DNA from: Gamsiella multidivaricata
Lineage: Eukaryota > Mortierellomycota > Mortierellomycetes > Mortierellales > Mortierellaceae
DNA length: 64,000 nucleotides
Assembly: GCF_025024155.1 (NCBI RefSeq)
Contig: NW_026251710.1
Span: forward strand, 975,573 to 1,039,572
Direction of reading: 5' to 3'
Shown here: one piece after another, positions 49,833 to 61,244 of the stretch
Position numbering within the stretch: position 1 is the first letter of the stretch
Layout of the letters: each line of letters opens with the position of its first letter
Made by a program: the position numbers and the translations under genes
Notes under the pieces: model-generated
The model's input: the letters and a program-made list of their open reading frames with translations, nothing else
Database searches by the model: none
Told to the model about the DNA's origin: nothing

Positions 49833-51203
49833 ATGAAGCCCCAAATCGGCCAATCCAAGCTATCTATCCTAAAGCATGCCCCTACCGTCCACCGCAAACG
49901 CCGTCCTATCGAACTCCGCCAGAAGCACAGCACCCTCACCCGCTCAGCAGAAACACCTTCCTCTTCCTCTGCAGGGCATGCCGATACTCCTGGGATCCTC
50001 CGCCGCACCGGTCCTGGCCATCCGCCGTCCTTACTCCGTCGACAAACGACCCGCCAAAGGTCCTTTATGGACCTTGACCTGCCCTCGCTTCGTGCGCTGC
50101 GTCGTGAGCCCTCGATGATGGAACTAGATCCTCCCTCGACCCTGTTCGCCCCCACACCAAGCCCATCTCATTTCACGCCAGGACCCTGGGCATTTTTCCA
50201 AGCAGCCGAGGCTCAGCGCGAACAGCGGCGTGCCCAGATGGAGTTCTTGACGAGACTGCAGGAATTGAGAGTGAGGGATGAGCAGACATTTGTGCAGTTG
50301 ATGGCTGGATTCGCGAGAGAGTGTCCGGTGCAGTTTGGACAGCTGACAGGCTTTATGAAGCGGATGGAGATAGAGATGGAAATGTCTCAACAACAACCGC
50401 AGCAGCATTCGTTCTTCCAACCGCACCAGCAGCAGCACCAACAACAGAGGCAACAGGTCAATGATGTGTGGGCAAGGATGGTGAACAGTCGCGAGTATAA
50501 TGGTACAAAGGTGGGTCTATTGGCCTTGGCCCAGGCATATGGAGGGCAGATCCAGAGTCACTCGGGTCATCCTCATGAGCATTTTCAGCAGCAACAACAG
50601 CACCAAAATGCTGGCCGTGGTGGCCGTGGTGGCGGTCGGGGTGGCCGTGGTCGTGGCAACAACCACGGCGGCAGAGGAACAGGCCGCGATAGCGGTGCTG
50701 GTGCCATGAATGGCCAACAAGCACGTCTACCCAATGTACCCTCCTTGAGGCGAGGCAAGACCTTCCAGCAGCAGCAGCAAGCCCTCCAACAGCTCACCGC
50801 GTATCAAAGACATCTCTACCAGCAAGTGCAGCAGCTGCATCAACAGAAGCAAGGATGGCAAGGGTCCGGTTTGAACTCCAATGTGACGATCCCAATGGCC
50901 CATGAGTTGATGCAGTATGCAGCCATGCTTGCAGGAGACGGAAATACAAATGCGATCCCCCCGCTGTTGACAAGTATGCCTTCACCAACGTCCTCAATTG
51001 CCTCGAGTCCGGCGTCCCCGATTTCACCACTGGGGCTCGGTAGTCTGATGGCCCAGCGGCAGCAGCAGCAGCAACAGCAGCAGGTGTATCTTCAGCAGCA
51101 ACAGCAACAAGATCCTTTACAGCTAGCAGCGATGAATATGCAGCTGAACATGGGATCTTCGCGGCGGTCCCGCTACAAGCCTCCACCAGTTCGAACACAT
51201 TAA
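49833..51203 (+). CDS. RGG-box, Q-rich low-complexity protein
   Basis: An intronless 456-residue protein starting MKPQIGQSKLSILKHAP. It has Arg/Ser-rich N-terminal repeats (ILRRTGPG, LLRRQTTRQRS), a helical middle (FFQAAEAQREQRRAQMEFLTRL), several Gln runs (about 50390-50460, 50585-50610, 50770, 51060-51110) and an RGG box (RGGRGGGRGGRGRG, about 50618-50660). RGG plus polyQ suggests RNA binding and condensate formation; that is inference. The open frame upstream of 49833 reads a pyrimidine-rich leader and is not included. Confidence 0.7.
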   Translation: MKPQIGQSKLSILKHAPTVHRKRRPIELRQKHSTLTRSAETPSSSSAGHADTPGILRRTGPGHPPSLLRRQTTRQRSFMDLDLPSLRALRREPSMMELDPPSTLFAPTPSPSHFTPGPWAFFQAAEAQREQRRAQMEFLTRLQELRVRDEQTFVQLMAGFARECPVQFGQLTGFMKRMEIEMEMSQQQPQQHSFFQPHQQQHQQQRQQVNDVWARMVNSREYNGTKVGLLALAQAYGGQIQSHSGHPHEHFQQQQQHQNAGRGGRGGGRGGRGRGNNHGGRGTGRDSGAGAMNGQQARLPNVPSLRRGKTFQQQQQALQQLTAYQRHLYQQVQQLHQQKQGWQGSGLNSNVTIPMAHELMQYAAMLAGDGNTNAIPPLLTSMPSPTSSIASSPASPISPLGLGSLMAQRQQQQQQQQVYLQQQQQQDPLQLAAMNMQLNMGSSRRSRYKPPPVRTH

Positions 51204-51308
51204 TTCTTTTTGTTGCCAGACAGAAACACATGCTATACGATTTCTTTCTTTTGTAAGTAGTCGTTTTATTGAAGAAAAAACGCGTATTGGTCGCAGTCCT
51301 TCTTTGTT

Positions 51309-51746
51309 CTACTCTACGCGAAGGAGTTGGACTGACTCGATCTGGAATCCACTCTTCGAAGTACTATTTTTGAATATACAACCGTAATAAAACCAGATAT
51401 CAGCTTTAACGTCTTGAGCCTATGACAAACGAAACATAGATACGTTGTTATTACTCGCCTGGAATGGTTCTGAATCTGGACCAACACGCCTCCAACATTG
51501 CCTCCTTCGATGTCAAGTTCGCCGGGCAGGGTTAGTGTGAAGAATCCCTGGACATTGGGGTTATATCCAGGCGTTTCTTGGAGAGCCACAGCCTCTTGAA
51601 GATTCTTGGGTCGTCCCGGTACACTGCCGGGTCGGTCCGTATGCTGCATTAGCTCTTGTACGTTCGTGGGCTTGAATGAAATATCGGGGGTGCGGTTCTT
51701 GGACAGAGCATCTGACAGCGGGTCCTATTTGAAGAATGGCCCCACC

Positions 51747-51777
<31 letters not shown>

Positions 51778-52256
51778 AAAACTGTCAGTGCTTGAGTTCG
51801 CTTTCCATCCTCAAAGGGATCGGTTAATTTAAATAATCAACCTACCTCGTTCTTATTGAACACAATGGCACGGAATTCAGTGCCAGCAACGACCGCCTCC
51901 GATGCGGATCCGTTCAGGTTGATTCTCCAGTGGACACTGTACCGTCCAGTCTCGGAGGGCGCATTGGCGTCTCGAAACATGGCCGCGACGTCCAGCCAGG
52001 AGACCGAGACGAGGTTTGCAACCTTGATGTCGCTCCCAGGGCTCAATGGGTGGTGGATAAGCTGCCAAGAGATCTGCTCAATGTCCTCCGTCGCCGGTTT
52101 GGGCTTACGATCATCGTGCATATGCGCGATGTTCATATCTGTCGCGTAGATTGTCAAATCTGGATGCAATATCCATAGAATAGGTTAAAGTGCTGCCCTA
52201 ATACATTCTGGGCATTAAGCAACCATTCCCTTGGGCTTACTTTTAGAGGCTGTCAT
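51309..52256 (-). CDS. small uncharacterised protein, PP2-like pattern
   Basis: Four exons (52256-52241, 52159-51846, 51724-51455, 51419-51309; phases 1, 0, 0) encode 236 residues from MTASK. The central part VANLVSVSWLDVAAMF, RYSVHWRINLNG and VAGTEFRAIVF, plus GFFTLTLPGELDIEGG and the ending SGFQIESVQLLRVE, have the order of beta-strands seen in PP2-type lectin-like domains. In plants and fungi these occur alone or after an F-box. The match is weak. Intron 2 contains a run of about 25 A on the plus strand (51750-51774). No signal peptide. Confidence 0.65.
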
Positions 52257-52511
52257 GGTGAAGTGGGAGTGTGAGGGATGGAATGAAGTGAATGAGGCGA
52301 TGAATTGGGAAGGGATGCAAGAAGAGGAGGAAAAGACACGGAAGTACCTTCCACACAGAGTTGCGCCCCTGAACTCATTCTGCAGCTCAAATCAAAACTA
52401 CAGCATCATTACACTTTCGATGCTATTCGGATTATGCCAGGGGTTTCTTATCTTTAGCATTGAAAGACGACTATGTGGTCTATGGCAGAAACAGCCCTCC
52501 TCCGCCTCCCC

Positions 52512-55153
52512 CTAGAGCTCCTCGTCCTCGTCATCTGCTTCCTCTTCCTCCTCTTCAGCGGGGCTGGCACTGCCCGCGCCACTTCCCTCACTTTCCCTGT
52601 TCAGCGATCGCGCCAGTGTGCCTGGGCTTGGTAGTCTTCCTGGATTGTCAGTGCCCTGTGCATCTTCTTCAAACGCTTGGTCCACCTCCATGTCCGACCC
52701 GTCCAGCACGACAGCGCCAGGATCAGTTCGATGGCTATGGTAGTAGTGAGGAGCACGATGGTGAGGGTGTTGGAGGACAGGAAACCTGGTTGGTGATGAA
52801 GGACCTGGAAAGGAAGAGCTCGACCGTCCTGAGTCCTCAAGAAATACCAGTGGCCCTTGCGTCGATTCCTCGAGTACACCCTCCATATCCGCAGGCCCAT
52901 CCGCCTCTACCCCTTCTTCTCCCTCGGTCGCAACTGCTACCTCTGCCGCCGCTGCTGTTGCTAGGGTCTCCAGCGGTTGATCCCCTGTGGCCTGCGTAAT
53001 CATTCCTGCATCTGTTGCCAACATGCCACTGCTCATCTGCGCCAGTATCGTTGCTGCCGTAAGCGAATGCAACATAAGGGAAGACTCCTGCTCGTGATCT
53101 GGTCCGTCCAAGGCAATAGCATCCGCGGCCAGAGTTGCCCTTCCATAGCTCGCCCGCAGGCTTGCCAGACTGGCCTCCGAAGGAAGCATGACGGGATTCT
53201 CCTGCATATAGCTCCTGAGGTCTCGAACACCCTTTCCTGAAAACACACAAAAGACCTCACGCTGGTGAGCTGTAAACTCTGGCGGCGGTGCGCGACAAAA
53301 CCTTTGATAATTGGGCGAAATAAATGCGTGCACACCCGTAACAGATAAGTGCGTCAGTTTAGAGCATTGGGTAACGAGGGCCGCCACTGCACTCTCGGAC
53401 AGATGGATGCAGTACGACAGGTGCACTCGCTCCAGGGACTGTGCCAGGACCTGCGAGAGCAACATGGCGTAGATGCCATGATCCGTGATGTTCGAGCACT
53501 TGACCAATCCGATCCTGCGCAACTTTGGCAACTGTGCCAACGCAAACAGAGAGGCGTCCGTGAGCTTGGTACAACAGGCGAGATCCAGATATCGTATCCT
53601 CGTACAATGCTGTGCTAATGTAGCCACAAGCCTGTCTGTGATCTTGACACAATGGCCTAGATGCAGATAATGCAGATGTTTGCCCAGGGTCTTGATCACA
53701 CTGGCACCGGTGTCCGTGATCTTGTCGCACTTTGTGAGGGCCAAACTCCGTAGACGCGGTGCAGCTGGGATGATCCTGATGAGCGTTTCGTCCGTGATGA
53801 GCGAACATGATGTGAGGTTGAGAATACGAAGCTGCTCAAATCGATGGGTTGAGGGGTGGATCGACGCGAAGGCCTGGTCGGAGATGTGGGCAAGGAGCGT
53901 CATGTTGATGTCACGAATCTGGGGGAGATTCTCAAAGATAGAGTGGACGGCGTCGCTTGACACCAGGTTGCAGCTGGTCATATCAATTTCAATCAACTGC
54001 GGACAATTCCCTGTCAAGGTTAAGATAGACCGGTCGGTCAACAACCCACATTGACTCAGCTTTATCTATTTTCGTAAAGATGTGCAAAAATGAGATGGAA
54101 TAAAAAGAAAAACTAGTATTAGCCAAAGACAAGGGGCAGGACCGAGAGCAGTATGGGCAGATCTTGATCTGTCACAAGTAGGATCCATCATGGGGGGGGG
54201 GGCCAAAGAGAATGTGCAACTCATAGAAACAATATTCATTGAGGTCTTACCCGCTTGAGCTGAGGACAGCTCGTTGCTATCCTGACCACAGAGTCGTCCG
54301 TGATAGACGAGCACGAACCCAGGTAAAGGGTGTGCAGCCGAGGACACCCTCCCGCAACACTCTCCAACAGTGCATCAGTTATGGCAGGGATCTCGGATAG
54401 ATCGAGTGAACATAATCCTGCGCAATTGGACAGGATCCGCCTCAGGCCGGCGTCCGTAATGTTGATACTTCCTGCAAGCAAGAGTCGCTCTAGGCGCGAG
54501 CACAATGCAAAGTGTCCCAGAATCAAATCAGTCAAGTCCGGAGCCAAGAACGAAAGATTGAGTCGGCGAATGTAATCGGCATATGGGAAGACAGTGTTGG
54601 GTCCAGCCATGGCCTGCACCATCCTTTCTGCAGTCGCAAAGGTCGAAAGAGAAGGTTTTGACCAGAGCAGATCCATTCCGCAATTGCACCACATCTTGCA
54701 GACCAGAATTGCAGAGCGGAGGTCGTGTGCTGATACCAGGAATTTGAAGATGTGCACAATGAGTTCTGGCGGTAGATTAGCGTATGAAAAGTTGCGCTTG
54801 TGGTCCTGAGTTAAGGGAGGAATGCAGTTGTCGGTAGTGTTGGGCATAGCAGTAGTTGTAGCAGCTGCGACGATGGCAGCAGTAAAGGTTGTGTTGTGAG
54901 TGGATATGGACAATGAAGCCTCATCACGCGGACTAATTGAACACGCGTCCGTGATATGTCCATCCTTGCTCATGACCATGACCTTGTCCGAGTCCCTTAC
55001 ACCTGTGCCTAAGAGGAGGGATGAACATGAGGACGACGCCGAGGCCCATAATACATCTGAAAAGTTTGCTATGGATAGGTCTTTGTAGGGCCCTGTGCAA
55101 GCTGTATCGGCCCTGGCCATTGTGGGTTCGGACGAATCGAGAGAACGGTCCAT
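52512..55153 (-). CDS. GRR1: Grr1-like F-box/leucine-rich-repeat protein
   Basis: Two exons (55153-54251 and 54065-52512, phase 0, intron 185 bp with a run of G) encode 818 residues. A Ser/Thr-rich N-terminus precedes an F-box (YANLPPELIVHIFKFLVSAH, then LVCKMWCNCGMDLLW). About a dozen Cys-containing LRRs follow, each of the form L-x-x-L-x-L-x-x-C-x-x-I-T-D (LYLGSCSSITDDSV, LHLGHCVKITDRLV, LDLACCTKLTDASL). After the LRRs, FTAHQREVFCVFSGKGVRDLR matches the Grr1 C-terminal block. The tail is acidic (EEEEEEADDEDEEL). In yeast, SCF-Grr1 degrades G1 cyclins and glucose-signalling regulators. Yeast Grr1 is longer; the core agrees. Confidence 0.9.
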
Positions 55154-57282
55154 TGTGAACAAGGGCGGAGTAAAACAAGGCGGGAAGTACCAATTTCTAA
55201 TATGGCAGAAAAAAAAACGAGCAATTGTCGCTTGCGTTGCAAAGGAGGCGTGAGGATGGGATTTGGAGGCGCTATGGTGTCGTCTGTTTGCCTTTGTGGA
55301 GAGAGGGATTTGGCGAAAGGCACAGCAAGCAAAGGTCTTCCTTGTAGGAAAATAGAGGTGTGAGATTGTGGGGTACCAAAGGTGTGAGGTGTGTGGACTA
55401 ACAATGAAAAGCAGAGGCCACCAAGAAGTGCGCAACAAAAAAAAAATCAAGAAAAGCAAAGTAAGGGCGAATGCGCAAAAAGCGGGGTTGAATCTGAATG
55501 GAGTTGAATGACGGAAAGAAGGAGAGGTGGAGAATGAGGAAGAGGAGAAGAGAAAGGTGAGGTGTGCGTTCCACCATTGTCCTTTGAACTTTGAAAAGGA
55601 GGTAGGGCAAGTAACCAAAAGAAAAAAAAGTTAGGGGGCAGCCAGCAAGTAACCCTTACTCCCCAAAAAAAAGTGTTTAAGGCTTTCCTAGACAGTAGCT
55701 GACACTTCCCCCGTGGCGAATGCGAATCAGATCCATCCATCCATTCCATGTCATCACCATCGCCATCGCCATTTCCTTCGCCAGCAGCGTCTTCTTCCCA
55801 TTTATTTGTATGGCCTCTTCGTTTTTTTCAGGAACGCGACTTTCATTGGTCGGTCTATTGCTTGCCACCAACTCTTTGCTTTCAGTTCCTCGCCTGACCG
55901 CTAATGTTTTTACACTACCTGTTTTCGTTCGCCTCCCTCAATCTACTCCAAACACAGATTGCAGGTCAAATACCGCAAACGATCTCTATTGATCATCACG
56001 GCTTTTGTGCTCTATTTTTGTGGAGAAATCGGAATAAATAAAGTGCCATGCACAGTAAGAGTGCAAGCTTCTGCATGTATCTGCACTGCATGCATATATC
56101 CTTTTGAAAATCCATGTTAAATAACTAACAGGAGTCGTCTCAAGAGGCGGAATATCATCAAACAATTAGACAATGGATAAGTCTTTGTCGCCCCTGGATT
56201 TCTTTTTTTGTTAAACCAGATGCGTCCCCTCCGCGCACTGGCCAATTTTCCTTTTTTTCCGCTCCGTGGCTTCCTTCCCAACAAAAGCATGGCAAAATTC
56301 ACTGCTTGAAATACAGCATACAGCGTACAGCCTAGCACACAGCTGTGCCTCTTTGCACCTTGCCTTTGCAAGCCTACGGATCACCAGCGCTAAGAATAAA
56401 ACTGATCTTCCGCAGCATATTCTAGGTCATGTGCTATATAGGCCATACCAGACTAGTTCCCTTCACTCCCTCCGAAAAAATAAGATGCATTCAGTGCAAA
56501 ATAAACCTTAGGTTCGGTGAGAGATTGGTGGGTTAAAGATCCCGAAAGATAGGGAGGGTACGAAGACAAGATAGCAGATGAATAAACGGTTTTAACACTA
56601 AACGTGAAGGGTCTTTAATAGAAAAAGACAATTAATTGGTCGAATAAATCTACCATATCAAGTGAGTATCTATCCCATGCCAGGAGGAGCCAGGAGGGAC
56701 CTAGGCATCAAGTTTATTTCAAGTATATAGATCATGTTTTTGTATCTACAGCAGGATTATGTCGAGAAAGTTCGTCGTGTATGATGATCGACACGGTAGT
56801 GGAAGTACAACGTGTGGCAGAACAATATATGGAATTAAGGCGATCGTCATCGGCGAAAGATAACAAGGGAGGAAGGCGCAGTGAGAACAAACGGGATATA
56901 GAAAGGGTAGGTCCAACGTGGGCGAAGCATTTAGAAACGGTGAACGATGGTAAATAGGACTAAGGCATAGAAAATAGAAAGCGGCAGAGAAGGAGATGGA
57001 CTATTTTAAACGCGAACCCTCAAAGACATTAGATCTATTGAAGGAAACCTGTAGGTGGGTCAGAAAACGACGGAGATGGATGAAAGCAAGAACCTAGGCA
57101 CATTTTTTTTAACATAAATCCACATGAGCACGAGACGCATGGTCTGCAAGCAATTTTTTTTTTCTCGAGTCGATTGACCCTACTACAGTATCTGTCTACC
57201 CAAATCAAGTAAAAAAGTGACTGGTTAGAATTCGGGTGTTCATGCATGTTATTTTTTGTATGTTGAACTTACAAACTTTGAA
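55154..57282. other. intergenic region between Grr1-like gene and Fanzor gene
   Basis: About 2.1 kb without a gene. The first 500 bp are the pyrimidine-rich leader (on the minus strand) of the Grr1-like gene. No frame in 55.7-57.2 kb has recognisable protein features. The far end may belong to the Fanzor element, but I found no inverted or direct repeats that would mark its boundary. Confidence 0.4.
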
Positions 57283-57300
57283 AGAGGGTTCCGACCCCCT
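57283..57300 (-). other. perfect 7-bp hairpin just downstream of the Fanzor gene
   Basis: On the minus strand AGGGGGT CGGA ACCCTCT forms a 7-bp stem (one G-U pair) with a CGGA tetraloop, 50 bases after the Fanzor stop codon. In TnpB and Fanzor systems the guide RNA is encoded beside the nuclease gene, so this is a candidate piece of it; a chance hairpin or 3'-UTR element is equally possible. Confidence 0.35.
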
Positions 57301-57349
57301 ATGATTATGTTGATGGCATGAACTTGGTAAGCTGGTACTGGTTCTGGAT

Positions 57350-59875
57350 TTACGACAGACACACGGTGGCAATGTTCTCAGAGCCGACAATATCGCGATC
57401 AAAGTACATTTGGCAGCTTCGGCAGTACTTTGACCGCCTCTTGTCGGACTCCAAGAACGCCATACACTGGTCACGAGGGCACCGAGCACTGGTGTAGTAC
57501 TCGTGCACCCCGACCACAGTGTGTCCCATAGCCTTTGCCTATCAGCAGCGTCAAGGAACAAACAAAAAGGTGAGAAAAAGTTGCAGTGCGGATGAGAGAT
57601 GGTATGCCACCCTTTTTTTTTTTTTTCCTTCTTCTTACCTTGCCGACAAATTTCTTCTCGAGTGCGCTATGCTTGCTTGGCAGGCCAGTTTGCGAATCAA
57701 AAGAGCCCAATTCTATTGCAAACACCACTTTTACACCATCCTTCGAGCTCAGCGGCTGACCAACAAAGTCCTTGCTGACGGCGAGGTGAAGCAAGGCCGC
57801 AACTGCGTAGTCATACGTTGCCTGTTGAGCCTTTTGAAGATCCCAGCGCTTCCTTAGCATCCACTGACTGTTGTAAAAGTTAAAAAGGCGGATTCTCGTG
57901 GCGGTCGCGGCGGTGCCGTCCGTGCTAGGCGCCTCAAGGTACGCCAGATATTCCTCGATCTTCTCCACGGTAAATGAGGGCAGTCTTGCCTCAAGAACAT
58001 CAATGCGTGTCGCGGCCTTCTGCTTTTCTAGGAGACGCTTGAAGAGCATGTAAGGCCTGTAGAAGAATGCCCTGCGGATTTGTAAAGACTCTCTTTTCGT
58101 AGGTAAGGCGGGGTCGATTCTTGTCGCTGTCATTGTGTAAACCTCACCCGGGTCAATGCCGATGACCACAGTATCGCCTGGTGGACAAGTGCCAGGAGAG
58201 TTGAAGCGCACCTCCACGTTTTCTAGGATCTTTGAACTTCGCTTCCAGTTGATGGCGTTGCGTGTGACATCGATCGTATCTGCGCCTGACGTTGGACCAG
58301 ATGGAGCTCCTGAGCTGGATGAGGACGAAGCAGTCGCAGTAGGGTCTGTGGGTGGCAGTTGGTGTATCGACAGCCTCTGCCGCTTTGAACTTTCTGGCGT
58401 CGAAGACGGGAGCGTGATGTGTTTCTTCTTGACGGGTCCCGCCTTAGCTGCGACCGGATCTGTACCAGATTCGTCCCCTCCACTTTCAAGAAACGCGTCG
58501 TCGAGGTCATAGTCACCGTCAACATCGTGGAACAGGGTCACATCCTCGTCGTCGTCGTGTTCTCTTTCATCGTCGTCATCGCCCCTGATGCTTTGGCGGG
58601 GCGCTCGGCGTCGTGTTGTCGTTGTGTCATGCGCAAGAAGATGCAACACCAGTCCGTTCGTGCAGATGATGCCCCGAAGCTTGAACCTTGTGTGGTGCTG
58701 TCTGTCACTCTGAAGCGAAACCTTCCTGTAATACCCGTCAAAGCGCGTCGCCGAGTCCAGTCTGTATAGCAGCTTCTCGATGAGGATCCCTTTCTTGCCG
58801 ACGACCTTGGCTTCCGCAGCGTTGGATGTTGTATCGCTCAGCATTCGGACTATAATTGGCCGTGTCGTATTGCTTGTATAGAATAAATGGACAAGGTCCG
58901 CCTCTAACAAGAACACGAAGCCAGCTGCAAACTTTGCCTTGACAAAGTCTGCAAACATGCGCTTCTCGGTATTCTTTTCGAAGAAGTAGTCAATCGAATT
59001 AACAGTTTCGGGGCGCTCTTCATTCTCGGAAAACTATTAAAGAAATTTGAAGAGCTAATGGTCAACACTAGTGCTCCGAAAAGCAAGGAACACAACGGAT
59101 ACATCTTGCACACTCTTTAATATACCTTTGCGCCATAGTAATGGACTCGGACTGCATTGTAGACTGCCGCAACAGCAAGCTTCGAGACCGTCGAAGGGAA
59201 CATCTCTGGTTCTCGTTGGCGAAAGGGGACAAAGCCGGTGAGCGTCGTGTACGCATCAAAGACACGTCGGGCATGGGCGGCTGTTGGTTGTGGTTATGGT
59301 TGTGGTTGTGCCTGTGCTTGCGGTTGCGGGACGCCAGGGACCAACGGCGTATTTCGAACGCTCATCCTGCGCGCAGGGGCAACCGATACTCGAACAGCCT
59401 GAGAACATCGTCCTTCTTGACCACTGCACAAGAGTGTGTTGAGTGCAAAGTAGAAGGCCTTGCTGTCGATAATGTCTAAAATATCCTCCTTCCGCTGTGT
59501 CACATCTGTCACTGTGTCCTTGGAACGAACAAGCCGCGCGATATCCAGTGCAATAGCCTCGTACATATGCATCTGGATCGCGTTAAGGATCGCAACCGTT
59601 GAACGTAGCCTGTCTGAAAGGAACCTGCTTTCTGCAACCGAGATCTGATCCATTCGCTTTATGTTGGCCTGGATACTCCCCACAGTGAGTGCCTTGGTTA
59701 TATGCAGCTTGCGGAGGCGGCGGTCCGCTGCAGTTGCAGAAGTGGGTCGTGGATTCGATGGGTCGGCAGAGCCCACCCCTTTCCGTTTTCTCGGCAGTGC
59801 CCCCTTCTTCCTCTTTTTCTTGTTCTTCTTCTTCACGACCGCCTTCCGAGTCTTGACGGGAGGTTTTGCTTTTGG
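57350..59875 (-). CDS. Fanzor (eukaryotic TnpB-like RNA-guided nuclease), one in-frame TAA
   Basis: Exons 59875-59126, 59033-57639 and 57538-57350 join in phase 0 (introns of 92 and 100 bp). RuvC-I: VVIGIDPGEVY; RuvC-II: FAIELGSFDSQTGLPSKHSAL; zinc finger CPRDQC...CRSC; RuvC-III: FDRDIVGSENIA. With numbering from the ATG at 59653, the acids are about Asp470, Glu617 and Asp690, so the D-E-D site is complete. EYYTSARCP before the finger is a Fanzor/TnpB hallmark. Upstream of 59653 the frame stays open with a Lys/Arg-rich NLS-like stretch (KKKNKKKRKKG), but no ATG is found there; the first exon may be missing or the start lost. A TAA at 59294-59296 interrupts a CAACCA repeat linker (CAA expected). 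Known family function: omega/fRNA-guided DNA cutting linked to transposons. Intron content suggests a Fanzor1-type gene. Confidence 0.9.
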
Positions 59876-60110
59876 CTGTGGGCGATCGTGAGGTACGGCA
59901 GTCGAGAAGTGTGACGCGGTCGAGGGAGGAAGGTGTGGATATCAAGAGTCGAGTCAACCACGGATCAAGATCAGGAGTAAGTTGACAAGACTTACGAGTC
60001 GTGGGGGGCTCGAATGTTCGAAAGGCAGGGTAGGCAGGTAAGTGTATTGAAGAAGAATGTTTATTTGTGTGGTCGAGACTCCGGAACTAATCTTGGAGGG
60101 GAACACACTC

Positions 60111-60122
60111 CAGCTTATATAG
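60111..60122 (-). promoter_or_regulatory. TATA box of the Fanzor gene
   Basis: Minus strand reads TCTATATAAGCTGGAG. It lies about 240 bp before the Lys/Arg-rich coding start and about 40 bp after the stop codon of the XPG-like gene copy 2. Confidence 0.55.
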
Positions 60123-60337
60123 AAAAATAAAGATAAAAAAGGATGCGTCTAGATCTCTTCAGGCATGTAGAGTATCTAGCGCGTTATAAAGTATGGAGTA
60201 CCCGCGTGAGCACTTGGTCATCCATTGTAAAGGATCTAGGCTTCTAGGAAAATGGTTATTAGCCTTGACGAGCGCGTAGGAGACGCGTTGTTGAGAATAA
60301 CCTTTTTTAAAAAAGAAAAGTAAAACGAAATTGGCGA

Positions 60338-60355
60338 ATCGGACTCGCCGTAAAT
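60338..60355. repeat. target-site duplication of the LINE, downstream copy
   Basis: atcggactcgccgtaaat on the plus strand, identical to 61227-61244. It borders the poly(T) run (60355-60372). Confidence 0.93.
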
Positions 60356-61226
60356 TTTTTTTTTTTTTTTTTATTGACGCCAGATCCCCCCAGGCGTGCA
60401 GGCGTGCCACAGGCTGCATTGTCCAAGCCTCGGCTTGGACTGTCAGCCGGCCGATAGTTACCTAAAGATAGCTATCAAGAGGCCCCCACTAAACTAATGT
60501 AAAATGAGGAACCAAATACCTATGGTGCACATTCTGAGTCGTATGGTTTCTAATACTTGAGCCGGGGCCCAAAACCGCTACGCAACCTGTCGGGTCCGAT
60601 GGGTCCTCTCCTAGTCAAGATCACGGGCCAATATGAATTTTATCCTCCTTCCTCTCTCCATCTCGTTCAACACCACCTTTCCCTGGAGATGGTCCACCAA
60701 GCGGCTGTCTGCTCTCCTCCTCGCCGCTGTCGTAACCTCCTCTTGGGGCTGTTGTCTCACAAAGCCCTGGGTCTCACCTCCTACCTGGACCCCGGCTTTC
60801 TTCATCCTCGTGCATATGCCCTCGGACTTTTCCCATGCCACTGTGGCACTACATCGCTCCTTCCATAACTCCTCTCGGCCAAAAGCCTCAACTCGTTCTA
60901 CAAAACGTCCAACCAGGTAGGCCGCGATACTCTTCGACGTCTTCAAGAGTAGCGCCCAATCCGTTGTCAGGAACTTTGGTATGAGCCCGTGATATATGTC
61001 TGTCGTTGTCCATAGCCTGGTAGGCGGTGCTGCCTGCTGTACGTTTTCTTGACTGCTCACTCCTTCTCCTTCTTCCTCGTGGACATTCTCTCTGTCCTCG
61101 CCACCATTGTCCCTGTCTCGCCGCTCCTCCAGCAGCCTTATCCAGTCATCATCCCGCGTATCCACCATCGTTTCCACTCCCCGGATATCACGCAGACTCC
61201 ACCAAAGGGTGTCTAACTCGCACGGG
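60356..61226 (-). mobile_element. 5'-truncated LINE (non-LTR retrotransposon) with poly(A) tail
   Basis: An 871-bp insert flanked by the 18-bp direct repeat ATTTACGGCGAGTCCGAT (minus strand). It ends in about 17 A on the minus strand directly before the second repeat copy, the signature of target-primed reverse transcription. The first 616 bp (to 60611) keep an open frame for the C-terminus of a LINE ORF2-like protein: LWTTTDIYHGLIPKF and ELWKERCSATVAWEKSEGI, a W-K-x-R-C...W-E...G-I pattern seen after the RT in fungal LINEs. About 240 bp of 3'-UTR follow. The reverse transcriptase is missing, so it is a dead copy. It sits in the coding exon of the XPG-like gene copy 2. Confidence 0.85.
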
Positions 61227-61244
61227 GATCGGACTCGCCGTAAA
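61227..61244. repeat. target-site duplication of the LINE, upstream copy
   Basis: atcggactcgccgtaaat on the plus strand, identical to 60338-60355. Removing the insert and one copy restores a single uninterrupted frame of the XPG-like gene across the site. Confidence 0.93.
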
